NCBI GenBank assembly: GCA_029747585.1
Contig: JAPEVF010000646.1
Coordinates: 998 to 26,031 of the forward strand
Length of the DNA stretch: 25,034 bases
Reading direction: 5' to 3'
From: Pleurotus djamor
Lineage: Eukaryota; Basidiomycota; Agaricomycetes; Agaricales; Pleurotaceae
This document shows positions 1-9,374 of this stretch, in pieces. Positions within the stretch are counted from its first letter, which is position 1. Each line of letters opens with the position of its first letter. The notes below the pieces were generated by a model. The model had not been told where the DNA came from and searched no databases. It was given only the letters and a program-made list of their open reading frames with translations. The position numbers and the translations under genes were made by a program.

Positions 1-77
1 TACAATTAGCGACATACCCTAAGTAGTAAGGCGGTCAGCGACAAGATCCAAGCTGTCTCATGTGGCGTCAAACTCAC

Positions 78-727
78 CAGTGTCCCGACTGTTCGTCTCA
101 GCATTTCCATAGTCAAAACAACAGCCCCCATTATAGTGTTGCCCGTTCAGAATCGCTTCACCCGTTTTTCAGCCACAAACACTCNNGTCACGAAAATNAA
201 TGCTCACCATACATTCCCTCCGCCTGGTCACGCACAGCCGTACCGACCGCGTTATTGTTGCGGTATCCCGTGCCAGGAGAGATAAAGACACCATAGACCT
301 TCCTGCCATTCAANAANACNGGCGCTCCGATAGCACTTGCCAAGTTGTCCTTTCCACCTTCGTCAGGTCCTTGGAACCCACCCGGCGGCGCTTGCGTCAA
401 GTGGTTTCCATGTCCACTCTGGTCGTACAGAATNGTAATGAGGCAGGTGGTGTTCGCGCAGAACGAGTCTTGGGCACCGGAGTTGGCGANGCCGCCAGTG
501 GAGATGGGGTGGATGTCTGATGTGGCGCCGTCCGACGCGCGCTTAACCTGGTAGAGGGAGCCCGAGTACGAATCGTACAGCGCACGAGTAGTAGCATGGG
601 CAGCGATGCACGGTGTCCCTCCAGAGGCGTAGATGTCGCAGGGNGCAGCCACGACGAGCGAGCTAGTCGCCAACACAGCGAGAGAGGTGAGTAGTGCAGT
701 GGGGAACATTTTCAGTTTACTTTTCAT
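78..727 (-). CDS. abfB: GH54 alpha-L-arabinofuranosidase, N-terminal part (partial)
   Basis: Secreted enzyme that removes arabinofuranosyl side chains from plant cell-wall arabinoxylan and arabinan. Exon 1 is 727-208, exon 2 is 155-78, and the next intron starts at 77; the rest lies beyond the left edge. A hydrophobic signal peptide (MFPTALLTSLAVLATSSLVVA) is followed by the GH54 catalytic-domain start, with CDIYASGGTPCIAAHATTRA and ILYDQSGHGNHLTQAPPGG. Splicing the 52-nt intron 156-207 creates GGCCFDYGNAETN, the family hallmark containing the vicinal Cys-Cys pair known to form a disulfide in GH54. The catalytic acidic residues and the arabinose-binding C-terminal domain are not in the window. 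Several N bases leave residues undefined. The first ATG (727) lies only about 19 nt from a TATA box, so Met7 (709) may be the true start. Assignment to the family is firm; the third exon is not modelled. Confidence 0.92.
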
Positions 728-1288
728 CCACCAAAACTCGATACATATTTATAGAACGCAACCNATTGAACAATCGTGAGTTGTGGCTCTAGGAATTCAG
801 TAATTCATGTGCGTAGTCTGTGCGCCTGACCTCAAAGTGCGNTTGCCGTGTGCAAGAAGCGCGCGAATCAACTTCGGAGAGAAGGGAAGTGTCGATGCGG
901 AAAATTTTATCGACAGTTCAGAGTCTGCTATACATTGAGTATCGGTTTTTGGTACGTCGGAGTCCACGAATNTGGTCNCCAANNTNGCGGNGACGGCCCG
1001 GGATGGAGAGATTTTGCCGTGGGCAAGAAGTGAGGCGAAGCAACGGTGTCGAATTCTATAGTCACGTCAGTCTCGGGGCGCCACGGTTCGGATTTGAGTG
1101 CTTCACTGGGATCTATGGGTCTGAACCGGAGCCCGCCACCTCCACCTCCTCCACCTGATGACCACGCAGCGTTGAGTATGTTTGATCGACCAGCCTCCAC
1201 CCCGGTATATGTTGTGTAGATAGTTTGGGGTCTGGAATGTTTGATATTTGGATTATGGAACGGACAATATCGTGATGAAGGGGTGATA
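728..1288. other. Intergenic region, no supported gene
   Basis: This 561-bp gap separates the 3' end of MIC12 from the 5' end of the arabinofuranosidase gene and contains scattered N bases (764, 842, 972-991). It must hold the arabinofuranosidase promoter. A minus-strand open frame through 928-1347 encodes a run of eight glycines followed by a hydrophilic stretch, but it overlaps the MIC12 3' end and has no family resemblance or splice pattern I can support. Confidence 0.5.
746..753 (-). promoter_or_regulatory. TATA box of the arabinofuranosidase gene
   Basis: The minus strand reads TATAAATA here, 19-26 nt upstream of the first in-frame ATG at 727. A transcription start about 30 nt downstream of a TATA box would fall near or after that ATG. 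This favours the second ATG (codon 7, position 709) as the initiator. The element is seen directly; its use is inferred. Confidence 0.55.
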
Positions 1289-1791
1289 TCATGACTTCTC
1301 TGGAGGACCATACAAGAGCTTCTTGCCAAAGGATATGATGCGATCATCTAGAGTCCGTATATTCCCCACCAAGTTATCTATCTCCTCGTTCCANCGTCCT
1401 TTGAGTAGGGTGGCAAAAGGTTTCTGCTCGATTCTCGAAGCGGCAGAGGGAGGTGCATTGACGAAGGTGGGTGTTTCAGCGAGTCGTACAGAGAGTGCAT
1501 GCAAACTGTGTGGGCGTGGGTGTCCATTGCATCATGANCAAAACCATGGTTTACTCGAAGCTGCGCGCGACGTACTCTCTGCGTTGTAGTTCGGTTCTAT
1601 CATTCAGACCAAGTTAGTTGAACAGTGACGGGGGTTNTAGGATNGCTTNAACTTGCCTNGTGTTGATNAGNTTGGAAATGCCATAGTACACCTAGAATAT
1701 GTTNGATGAATGGTTTCCTGGNGNGAAAGGTAGGGNNAATCACCCCTCCGGCGACAAGAGCCCCCGAGATTGGACCAACGAGGGCAGACAT
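1289..1791 (-). CDS. MIC12: MICOS complex subunit Mic12 (AIM5 family)
   Basis: Small inner-mitochondrial-membrane protein of the MICOS complex, which shapes crista junctions. Four exons, 1791-1744, 1691-1657, 1596-1555 and 1505-1289, total 342 nt and give 113 residues, the usual size for the family. The N-terminus MSALVGPISGALVAGGVYYG is a glycine-rich membrane segment. The C-terminus has RWNEEIDNL (Arg codon partly N) and ISFGKKLLYG, matching the conserved Trp-Asn-Glu motif and the C-terminal aromatic-Gly-Lys segment of yeast Aim5/Mic12. Intron 2 (1597-1656) must use a GC donor (AG then GCAAGT) to keep frame with TELQRREY. N bases in exon 2 and in the introns make a few residues uncertain. 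The stop is at 1289. SPT5 ends 139 bp upstream on the same strand. Naming rests on motif resemblance and length. Confidence 0.8.
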
Positions 1792-1930
1792 TTGGGTGTG
1801 AGTTGANAGTTGTGGTGTCGGATACTTAGACGCCCAATGTGCAGCAAGCGTAGGTGTTATTGCAACCGAAACAAACAACATAGCGAGATGATACAGAGTA
1901 AATGCAAGATTCTGCGATATAAAAATTACT

Positions 1931-4900
1931 CTAGCCAACCGAATTCAACAAAACAAGGAAATCTGTGGCCACTTCTTCGAAACCACCGCTGAGGTCAGGC
2001 GCCGATACATAGACATTGACATCCGGCGCAGACCGAAGGACAAACACCCGTCCCTTGTGTGGTCCTTGCAAGCAGAGGGCGTCTTGCGATATACGATCCG
2101 GCTGAACGGGAATGAGATACTTTATAGGTATATTGACGATGGCGGGGACGTTTGGTGGCCGCGATTGAAGGTTGACAGACGCCATTTGTGTGATATTGTC
2201 CGTCAATTTCATCGCGCCTGTGACGACGCCTTTGAGGCCCTCCAATTGGCCATCCCAGAATGGCTCATCCTGCATTGTCCCTTGGACTTCAACGTTAAGC
2301 CTAGTAAGGTACTGTTCGGGGACATCGAGCAGCCAGTTCTCTCCTGTGTACAGAGTTGGTAAGAATGTATACAGGAAGTCTGGGGAAGAGACAAACCGAG
2401 GCCATCCTTCGCAGCGTCCTCACGATGATACAAGTTCGAGGGACCAGGTGTAGGAGCCGACGTTGCATTGGTTGGCGCGCTATAAACATTGAAAGCGGCA
2501 GGCGTGGGGGCAGAGAGTGGCGTTCCGGAGTACCCATGAGGTCCGGGTGTAGGTGCTGTCGCGGGGGTGGGTGCACCAACAGGAGTGGCCTAGAAAGATG
2601 AGTATCAGCAGCTAGTAGGTCGGAACTGTGGCTACAGATGTGCTTTACCCAGTCATCTAGATTGTCCCAATTGGATCGCGAAGGGGTTGCACTACCGGTA
2701 CCCCAGCCTGACGTATCCCATCCAGAAGACGCGCTATTCGAACCGGAAGTATACGGGTTGGGTGTCTTCTCTGGGAACGCAGGCGTGCGTCCGCCGTCTC
2801 CATGTGCCGGCGTGCGTCCGCCATCTCGTGAGGTGTATGGATTGGGCGTGCGGGAGGATGCATTCCAAGCAGGTGTTCTACCACCATCCGCATACGGGTT
2901 CGGCGTTCGAGAAGAGGCATTCCAAGCAGGTGTTTTTCCATCTCCAGAAGAGTAGGGGTTTGGCGTGCGGCCAGAATTCCCCCAAGCTGGAGTACGACCT
3001 CCTCCATTTGCATAAGGGTTGGGGGTTCGCGACGTAGACATCGGGGGACCCATTGAGCCGAAGCCACCAGGTCCGCCACCTCTACCTCTACCTCCACCAC
3101 CTTGCGGTGGGCCTCGTGAATCAAGGTCGACCAATTGACCATCGGGTCTATGTCCTGTTAGCCAGATAGTCAGACCATATAATGACAGAATTCGTACCTT
3201 TTATGCTTCAATTTCTCCTTCTCGATACTGATGAGCTTGTTGCCAGTTTGAAGCTCAACTCTCGCGATGTTCCCGTTGGTGTCCTTGATCGTTCCCGCAT
3301 AACCCTTATACACACCCTTGATCACGACAACCAAGGAACCGATGCTTCGGTCTCGAGGACCTCGACCCATGCTACCGGAACCCACCATTCCACCAGTCGG
3401 AACAGCCATCGCAGGATTCATTTTCGACAAATCGGCTCCAGGTTTGATCAGATTGCCCTTGGGAGCCACGGAAGCAAGAGAACGGCATCGAGCCACGAAT
3501 ACGCCACCGTTCTCAGTGACATCTCTGTTGTGCAAAAACGCGTATTGAGACTGATGGATGTGAAGAACGCGACCTTTGCGATTCTAAAAGAACAAGGACG
3601 TGAGAAAGCAGACCTGAATTGTGAGTGGTATCCTTGACGAACCTCGCCGTCCACTTCCTTGACGTTGTCATTAATTCGAAGTTCATGACCTTGAGAATCA
3701 ATGGCGAAGGATCGGCCGGAGTCACGACGCATAGAAATTTGATGCGGCTGGACAAGACGGACTTGTCCGTTTTGATCAATGACACGGAATGAATCTCGCT
3801 CAGTCTTGAAGATAACACCAACAGTCTGTTGACTATGCGAGGTTAAGAGGTAAACTGGTTGTATAGCAATGGAGAGGTGCTTACTCTAGCTGAACCAAAT
3901 CATGAAGCTCGTAGTTGCCGACGACGTTCGAACTTGATCCAACTTCCGCAGCCTCTCGAAGATCTTTAGAGAAAACGGACACCTACATAGNAAATTGAGC
4001 ACTGGAGATGAGAAGACGGATAGTAAATAATCTTACCTCTTGCAAAGACAAATCAGACAAGAAAGTAACAACATTATCCGACACAGAAACCACCAAGCCA
4101 GTTTCATCTGCATTCTTTCCCGTCATGACCTTAACGTGATCTCCAGGCTTGAAGCGCTTGCGTACGCTACGAGCCGGCAGGTCGATACGCTGACCATCAA
4201 TGTCCACACCAACTGCCGAGATAGTTACGACGTCCTGCGAGATTTCCTGGACGACACCATGCATGCCCGTTTGTTCTCCTTCGAAAACCTCGACATGATC
4301 ACCGGGTTGAAGCACAGCAATGGCAGCCTTTCTTGAGGCCTCGGCAATGATAGACAAATCAACATTGCCTTCGTTTTCTGCCCCATCTCGACCGCGAGTG
4401 AACCGGGTGATTTCGTCAAGAGTAGGATTGACGTCGTCCATGCTAATTGCACTGATTTTGAAGTCCTTCTCGATGAAACCATCCCTATACGTTTCATTCT
4501 GGAAAACGTAGAGCTGGTTCCGCTTCGAAACTGCTTTGCGGCCGTAAACTTTGACGACTTCTTCATAATTGAAGAAGCGTTGGGGTGGACGCATACTGGA
4601 TGTTCCAGGAGCACCAGGCTTTTTACGCTTTCGTGCATCTGCGCTGTTGTCATCTCGAGGATTGAGGTCGATACGCGGGATGAATTTCAATCCAACTTCC
4701 TCCCCGTTCTCTGTAACATCCATCACTTGCGCTAAATCGCCTTGGTATTTACCACGTTTGATGCGCAGCCAGCTTCCTGGCGTCACAGTAATATCCTGCT
4801 TTTTGATTTGTAGCAGACTGGCCATTTCCTCAATTGGTACGAGGTGTATACCACGACTTGGGTAAACGCCAACGAGACCCGAGCATGCCTTGTTGACTTG

Positions 4901-5743
4901 TTGGGCACTGCGGGCTTCGACATAGATCATCCCAGGAAGAGAGTCGCGTTGGAAGGCAGAGAGGATATTGAGTGGGTTGGCGGAGTATTGGAGGTCGATG
5001 GACTTTCGCAACAGCGCAAAGACAATATCCCTTTCTTTACCAGGCTAGCAGACTTGTGAGCGGGGGTCGCATTAGAGTAATACGATCGTCTACTCACCTT
5101 TACACGTATCTGCCAAAGATTTGCATCGTTAACTGAGGGCATCAGCAGTCTCTGGGGAATGTCGTTCATGTCCCCCGAGTAACGAACTGCCTTGTTAGAG
5201 TAACGTTTGCTGAGATCTTCAGCAATCTTCTCCAAGTCCCCTTCGTCAAAGTCCTGTTCTCGCTTTCTATCAAGTAAGGCGTTCCGAGACCGATGATGCA
5301 TGTCATCCTCGTCGCCATCCTGCGCAGACTCAATGAAACCATCTAGATGATGTCAGAACACTGAGCATTTCGGGAGCCACGAGCAGCGTACCTGGGCCAC
5401 CAAAGTCATCGTCATCGTCCTCTTCGTCCTCTTCATCAGTAACTTCGGCTTCAATATCAAGGAACTCGTTGGCGAAGTTTCGTCTGTGACGTTGCTATTT
5501 GGCTGTTAGCTTCAATCAACCCCAAAGCAATCGGCCCACTTTGAGACGCTTCCGATTTCTTCCTGTGTCTTCCTCCTCCTCTTCTTCTTCCTCTTCTTCT
5601 TCCTCTTCCTCGTCATATTCATCGCGTCGACTCTTGTGTGTTTGGGAATGGCCATGACCATGGGGGGCTACGTCGTCCGAGCCTGGCATGACCGAGTCGT
5701 CTTCGCCAGTTTGAAAGTCATCTTGGTCCTCGAAGTCGGACAT
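1931..5743 (-). CDS. SPT5: Transcription elongation factor Spt5
   Basis: Large subunit of the Spt4-Spt5 (DSIF) complex, which clamps RNA polymerase II and recruits processing and chromatin factors in the nucleus. Ten exons: 5743-5540, 5494-5392, 5342-5098, 5044-4037, 3982-3885, 3832-3643, 3583-3198, 3147-2649, 2589-2424 and 2379-1931. They sum to 3348 nt, or 1115 residues. Domain order: acidic N-terminus with a long Glu run; NGN domain from about residue 171, spanning the exon 3/4 junction; KOW domains near 273 ([17 protein letters not shown]), 431, 484 and 699 ([20 protein letters not shown]); a C-terminal repeat region at about 785-881 alternating TPNPY and TPAW units; an APTPG-type proline-rich stretch; and a last globular domain with [10 protein letters not shown]. 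Exon 8 needs the second AG (ACATAG) as acceptor, because the first gives an immediate stop. The start is the first ATG in frame. It shares a 176-bp divergent promoter with the orphan gene starting at 5920. Confidence 0.97.
2739..3029 (-). repeat. Tandem repeats encoding the Spt5 C-terminal repeat region
   Basis: Degenerate tandem DNA repeats of about 27-33 nt encode alternating RTPNPY and [RK]TPA[WHF] units: five TPNPY and five TPA-type units. Two nearly identical copies carry the plus-strand string gcattccaagcaggtgtt, near 2860 and 2917. Each unit contains a Thr-Pro site, the type phosphorylated by Bur1/Cdk9 in other fungi. Confidence 0.9.
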
Positions 5744-5919
5744 GATTGGAAGAGAGAAAGGATGTGGTTTGTGGGTAACACCAAGATTCAGAACAGGCGT
5801 CAATGTGTCCTCCGACAGCCCCTGTGAAGTCCACAGCCAACAGAGACAAACATGCCGATCTTATCTGATAAACGGAGATACTGAGGAAGTTGAGCTTGCT
5901 CTGACGATCAAGCACGAAC

Positions 5920-8095
5920 ATGAACATGAACCACGACATGCAAGATTCCATTTCCACCGCGACCTCCTCCTCCTCCACCGTCTTCATCGTCCAACATCCC
6001 GTCGTCACTGTTGACAACGACGACCAGGAGCGCACGCCAAATTCCTCAGGATGGTCCAGGCCAAGCCCAAGCCGTCCAGTATCGCCTGTTTCGGACACGC
6101 CGCCTGACAGTCCGTCTCTCACTGACCCCGGCTCAGTCTCGTCGTTGCCGTCAGTCTCCTCGTCGTTCTTTTTCAGCTCTGCCGCAGCAACTCCTCCCCC
6201 ACCTCCCCACTCGCTGGAATCACTTCCTCACGTTCAGGGCCATGGAGGACACATGGATGCATTATTTCACCTTGACGAAGATCATCACCACGATTCTGAT
6301 CCACCAGGCCACCTAATCATTCCTTCCCTGAGCCTCCCCGCCGCTCTACGCCGCCCAACTGCTTACGGACAAGCGTTGGGGGACGTCCGAGTCCTTGTCT
6401 TGAAGCTCTCAGATGCACCGCATCCCAAATACGACCCCCGTGAACCATCCCAGCAACCCTATTCCGGAACGTCCGAGTCGGACGCTGCTTTGGACATAGG
6501 CAGATTACTCGTAGGGAATAACGAAGACATCGTCGACATCGGTACGTGGGAGCCGTTCCACCCACCGCAGTCCCGACACGATGGTTCCATTGACGCCGAC
6601 ATGGCCTCGTGGCGTTCGTTGCGCGCATCCACTGATTGGATTGAACACCATGACGCGCACGGGCTCGAGAAGTATGAGCCTTCTCGAAATATTGAAATTG
6701 TCGAGATCACCTTGCACCTTCCTCCCACTGCAACCCTAGCACCCCTCGACTCAGAATATCAAACCTATGATCGCCTCGTGCGTCAACTCATTTCACATCA
6801 TTGTTGCGCCACCTTCTAATAATTCCCTTAGATTCGACCTGCTCTCACGAACACACTCACTGACGTACAAACATTCCTGACTTACCCGTTCAGAGAACTC
6901 ACCACAATCCTTCACCCGTCTCTCCCTCCTTTCACTTCTTCTCTTGTTCATACCCTTCTCGCTGCATCTGGGTCTCCCTTGTGCGCGGGGTTACTCCTTG
7001 TTTACGACCTATACAATGCGTCTGGCCATGAAGGTGCTCACGGCTCCCCTCAAATGGGCAGGAGGCGTACTGCTCGACAAGGTTAGTTCGTTTCTACCTG
7101 TTCTTTAGCCTCCTTACTAATTTTCTTACATCCAGCCTTCGATACGAGGATAGTCGTCGCAGAGCACATCATTACGGAGTCCCTTTCTCCTTATGTCCCT
7201 ATCATTAAACTACCTTCATCAGCATCTGCCTCGATGCTCTATCCCACTGCCTCTCAGACTAGCCTGAGCACTAGGGCGCGCGATCCCACACACACTCATC
7301 ATTTCCCTTCGCATTATCTACAGCCTGGATCTATTCTTCGCTCCAGTACGCTTCCTTGTCTCCGTCGCGAAGCTGCTGAACGCTTTCTTCGCTGGTATGA
7401 AATTGACCGCATCGTCGGCCATTTCGGCGTCCCCAATCCCCGCAAGCTCATTACTCAGGCGTCCGATGCATCTCCTGCGTCAGATAGCCCCAAGGGAAAG
7501 AAGTTGGATGTCGTAGCANGGGGGGACCATTAGGCCACATAAATCCAACAAAAGAAAGCACGATGAAGCTACTTTCGAGCAACGGAGAGCTCAATGGGAA
7601 AGTGAGCTCTCCGTTCAGGTTGCACGTCGCCGCCCAACATCTGCTATCTCCAGCGAACGCCGTTTTGCATCAAGCAATGCGACGCAGCGCCAGTCGGCGA
7701 CGCAGCCTTTCGCCCATGGGGAAGTCCCCCCTTTCAATAGCTTCGACCCCTTACATTTCCCATCCATCCTTTGGTTGTCCTGTTCTCTTATCGGCCCCTT
7801 CAGTCGTCGAATTAGGAGGACGATATTCCGTCCATTCTCTACCGCTCCTCCCACATCATCGGAACGTGATCATCTTGTTGGCCATTCCACAGAAGTCACA
7901 ATCACGGAAGACAAGAGCGCACTGGCTCCAACTCCCGCTCCTGTCCCTCAAAGAAAGGCATACAGACCTTCCGTTTTATCAAGATTGAAAACCCGTAGTT
8001 GGGTTGTAATAGGCATCGTCGGTGTCAGCGTCGGATTCGTTGTCGGGGCTAGCATTGGCTTCACGTACCACGCGGCGAGTCTCTCCTCTGTATAG
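5920..8095 (+). CDS. Hypothetical protein with C-terminal membrane segment (frame interrupted at an ambiguous base)
   Basis: I do not recognise this gene. Exons are 5920-6777, 6832-7081 and 7136-8095, with 54-nt GT-AG introns at both junctions. The third exon changes frame at N plus six Gs (7519-7526). Removing one base there joins the frames through GTIRPHKSNKRKHDEATF and gives 688 residues, so this is most likely a sequencing ambiguity. Visible parts: a Ser/Thr/Pro-rich, disordered N-terminus of about 110 residues; a folded middle with hydrophobic helices (ALTNTLTDVQTFLTYPF, LCAGLLLVYDLY); a conserved-looking RREAAERFLRWYEIDRIVG; a basic linker; and near the C-terminus one clear membrane helix (VVIGIVGVSVGFVVGASIGF) with only about ten residues after it, as in a tail-anchored protein. 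It is divergent from SPT5, with 176 bp between start codons. Function unknown; the gene model is fairly secure. Confidence 0.7.
7581..7615. repeat. Perfect 13-bp inverted repeat inside a coding region
   Basis: AACGGAGAGCTCA (7581-7593) and TGAGCTCTCCGTT (7603-7615) are exact reverse complements separated by a 9-nt loop. The hairpin lies in exon 3 of the orphan gene, 55 nt downstream of the ambiguous G run, and codes for part of EQRRAQWESELSVQ. Confidence 0.95.
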
Positions 8096-8190
8096 TTCCC
8101 TACGTCGCATGTACTTGCTTGTTTCACCATCTAGTTTGTATCTCCTAAATTCTACCTTGGTCTAGCACTACTCTGTCCTCCGCGGGGGAT

Positions 8191-8196
8191 AATAAA
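8191..8196 (+). terminator. Polyadenylation-signal-like AATAAA
   Basis: AATAAA occurs 95 nt after the stop codon of the orphan gene, a reasonable place for its 3' end. This is position-based inference only; fungal poly(A) signals are loose. Confidence 0.35.
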
Positions 8197-8954
8197 CTGA
8201 GTCTAGCGTCAAATTGATAGTGCCACGAACACGTTCAAAATTCCGTAGCCTGGAACACCAGAATCACTTCCATGGTACGCATCATAGACACTACCCTCGT
8301 CTTCAACGTCTAGTGGAGAGTGAATACAGTACAATTTTGCATAGAACCCAAGAACCAATGGCTGGAGTGACGNTTTTTCGTCTCAACCTCTGGGTCAGGC
8401 TCCTGTGATTATCCTGAAATGGAAGCCTAACAACTCTTCCAGTCCTCCCTTTCTTCACACTGGTCGTAGCCTAAAAACATCGAACTCGCACAAGGGATCT
8501 AGACCTTGACGTTCACAAACCGTGTTTTCAGATCCGTCATGCACTAGATCGTAGTTGTCGCTGTGGCTGATATCTACATACTCGACTCTAAACAGGTGGC
8601 CGTTGAAAAAACACATCCCTTTTGTTGACAATGCCAAACCAAACTCGTGGACCGTATGAACGATAAGGGAGATACTTTGACGCGTTAGAAGGGACGGAAA
8701 TAGTATTGCCGCACATTCGTGCAGACTTGGAGAGCAGGATGACCTCCGTCAGGAGTGGAATATTCAGGGGTTGACGTTGAGGCCATCCCAAAGGCGTTCA
8801 CAAGTGTCAGAACCGATTCTAAATTGGTGAAACATCTAGTTCGACGAAGATAAAATGGTACGACAGCTCATAGGGGTCCAGAACCCGATGGTTCTGGTAT
8901 GAAAAACGCCGTAGACTCAGGCTCTATACTTGTTATCATGTTTTCCTGGGACAG

Positions 8955-8961
8955 TATAAAA
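8955..8961 (+). promoter_or_regulatory. TATA box upstream of the small secreted protein gene
   Basis: TATAAAA lies 147 nt before the ATG at 9102, consistent with a TATA-driven transcript with a 5' leader of about 110 nt. The match is direct; its function is inferred. Confidence 0.5.
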
Positions 8962-9101
8962 CCGTATTGTATAGGGTCCTGATGTTATTCACTACACCAG
9001 CAATCGACTCTTTAAAAGTGCGTATTCAGTTCTGAGCTCACAAATGTGCATCCTAAACCGATGTGTGACCGATGTAGAAAAAGAACTTCAAACCAAGGGC
9101 G

Positions 9102-9374
9102 ATGATACGATTTGTTGCCTACGTTATGCTTGGCATGTCTGGCGTGGCCTTGACAATGGCCTCTCCAGTCGAGGCCAACATCGACGCGAACATGGCCCGA
9201 GGAGGACGCGTGTCTAACAGCGGAGGCAACGTTGCCATCGGCAAGAGCAACGGCAACGGTGACGGACACGGTGTTGGTGCGCAGGCTGCGGGTCGTGGTA
9301 GTATCCAAAGCGGCGGAACCCTCGTTGCTGGTGTGCCCATCGGGGTACAAGTAGGCACGATTGGAAATACGTGA
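9102..9374 (+). CDS. Small secreted glycine-rich protein (hypothetical)
   Basis: An uninterrupted 90-residue frame starting at the first ATG after a TATAAAA box. The first 20 residues (MIRFVAYVMLGMSGVALTMA) form a good signal peptide, with likely cleavage near SPVEA. The mature part is about 70 residues, rich in Gly, Asn, Ser, Ala and Val, has no cysteine, and contains short degenerate motifs such as GKSNGNGDGHG and GGTLVAGVPIGVQVG. No known domain is recognised. DJ-1 starts 139 bp downstream on the same strand. It resembles the many small secreted proteins of agaricomycetes, but with a single exon and no homologue in hand it could also be a chance frame; the signal peptide and promoter argue against that. 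Confidence 0.55.
   Translation: MIRFVAYVMLGMSGVALTMASPVEANIDANMARGGRVSNSGGNVAIGKSNGNGDGHGVGAQAAGRGSIQSGGTLVAGVPIGVQVGTIGNT

Larger units (their letters stand above)
8096..9101. other. Intergenic region with a possible decayed coding relic on the minus strand (about 8455-8791)
   Basis: No intact gene is supported in this 1-kb gap. On the minus strand two overlapping frames read like protein on either side of a run of six As (8606-8611 on plus): PYRSYGPRVWFGIVNKRDVF upstream and NGHLFRVEYVDISHSDNYDL downstream, ending at a stop at 8455. Dropping one base of the run would join them. I cannot name a family, and no convincing upstream exon was found, so it is recorded as a possible pseudogene fragment only. 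The right end carries the TATA box of the next gene. Confidence 0.35.

Noticed and set aside
928..1347. Minus-strand open frame with an eight-glycine run and a hydrophilic tail.
   Set aside because: It overlaps the MIC12 last exon in another frame, is full of N codons at its end, and shows no family motif or splice signals.
1600..1938. Minus-strand hydrophobic open frame (FTLYHLAMLFVSVAITPTL) looking like a membrane protein.
   Set aside because: It overlaps the SPT5 stop and runs through the gap into MIC12 exon 1 and intron 1. Only the part from 1791 is coding; the upstream hydrophobic stretch has no ATG of its own or splice support.
7519..7615. Programmed ribosomal frameshift: G run followed by a strong hairpin.
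   Set aside because: The hairpin is 55 nt away, far more than the 5-9 nt normally needed, and the N in the run points to a base-calling problem.
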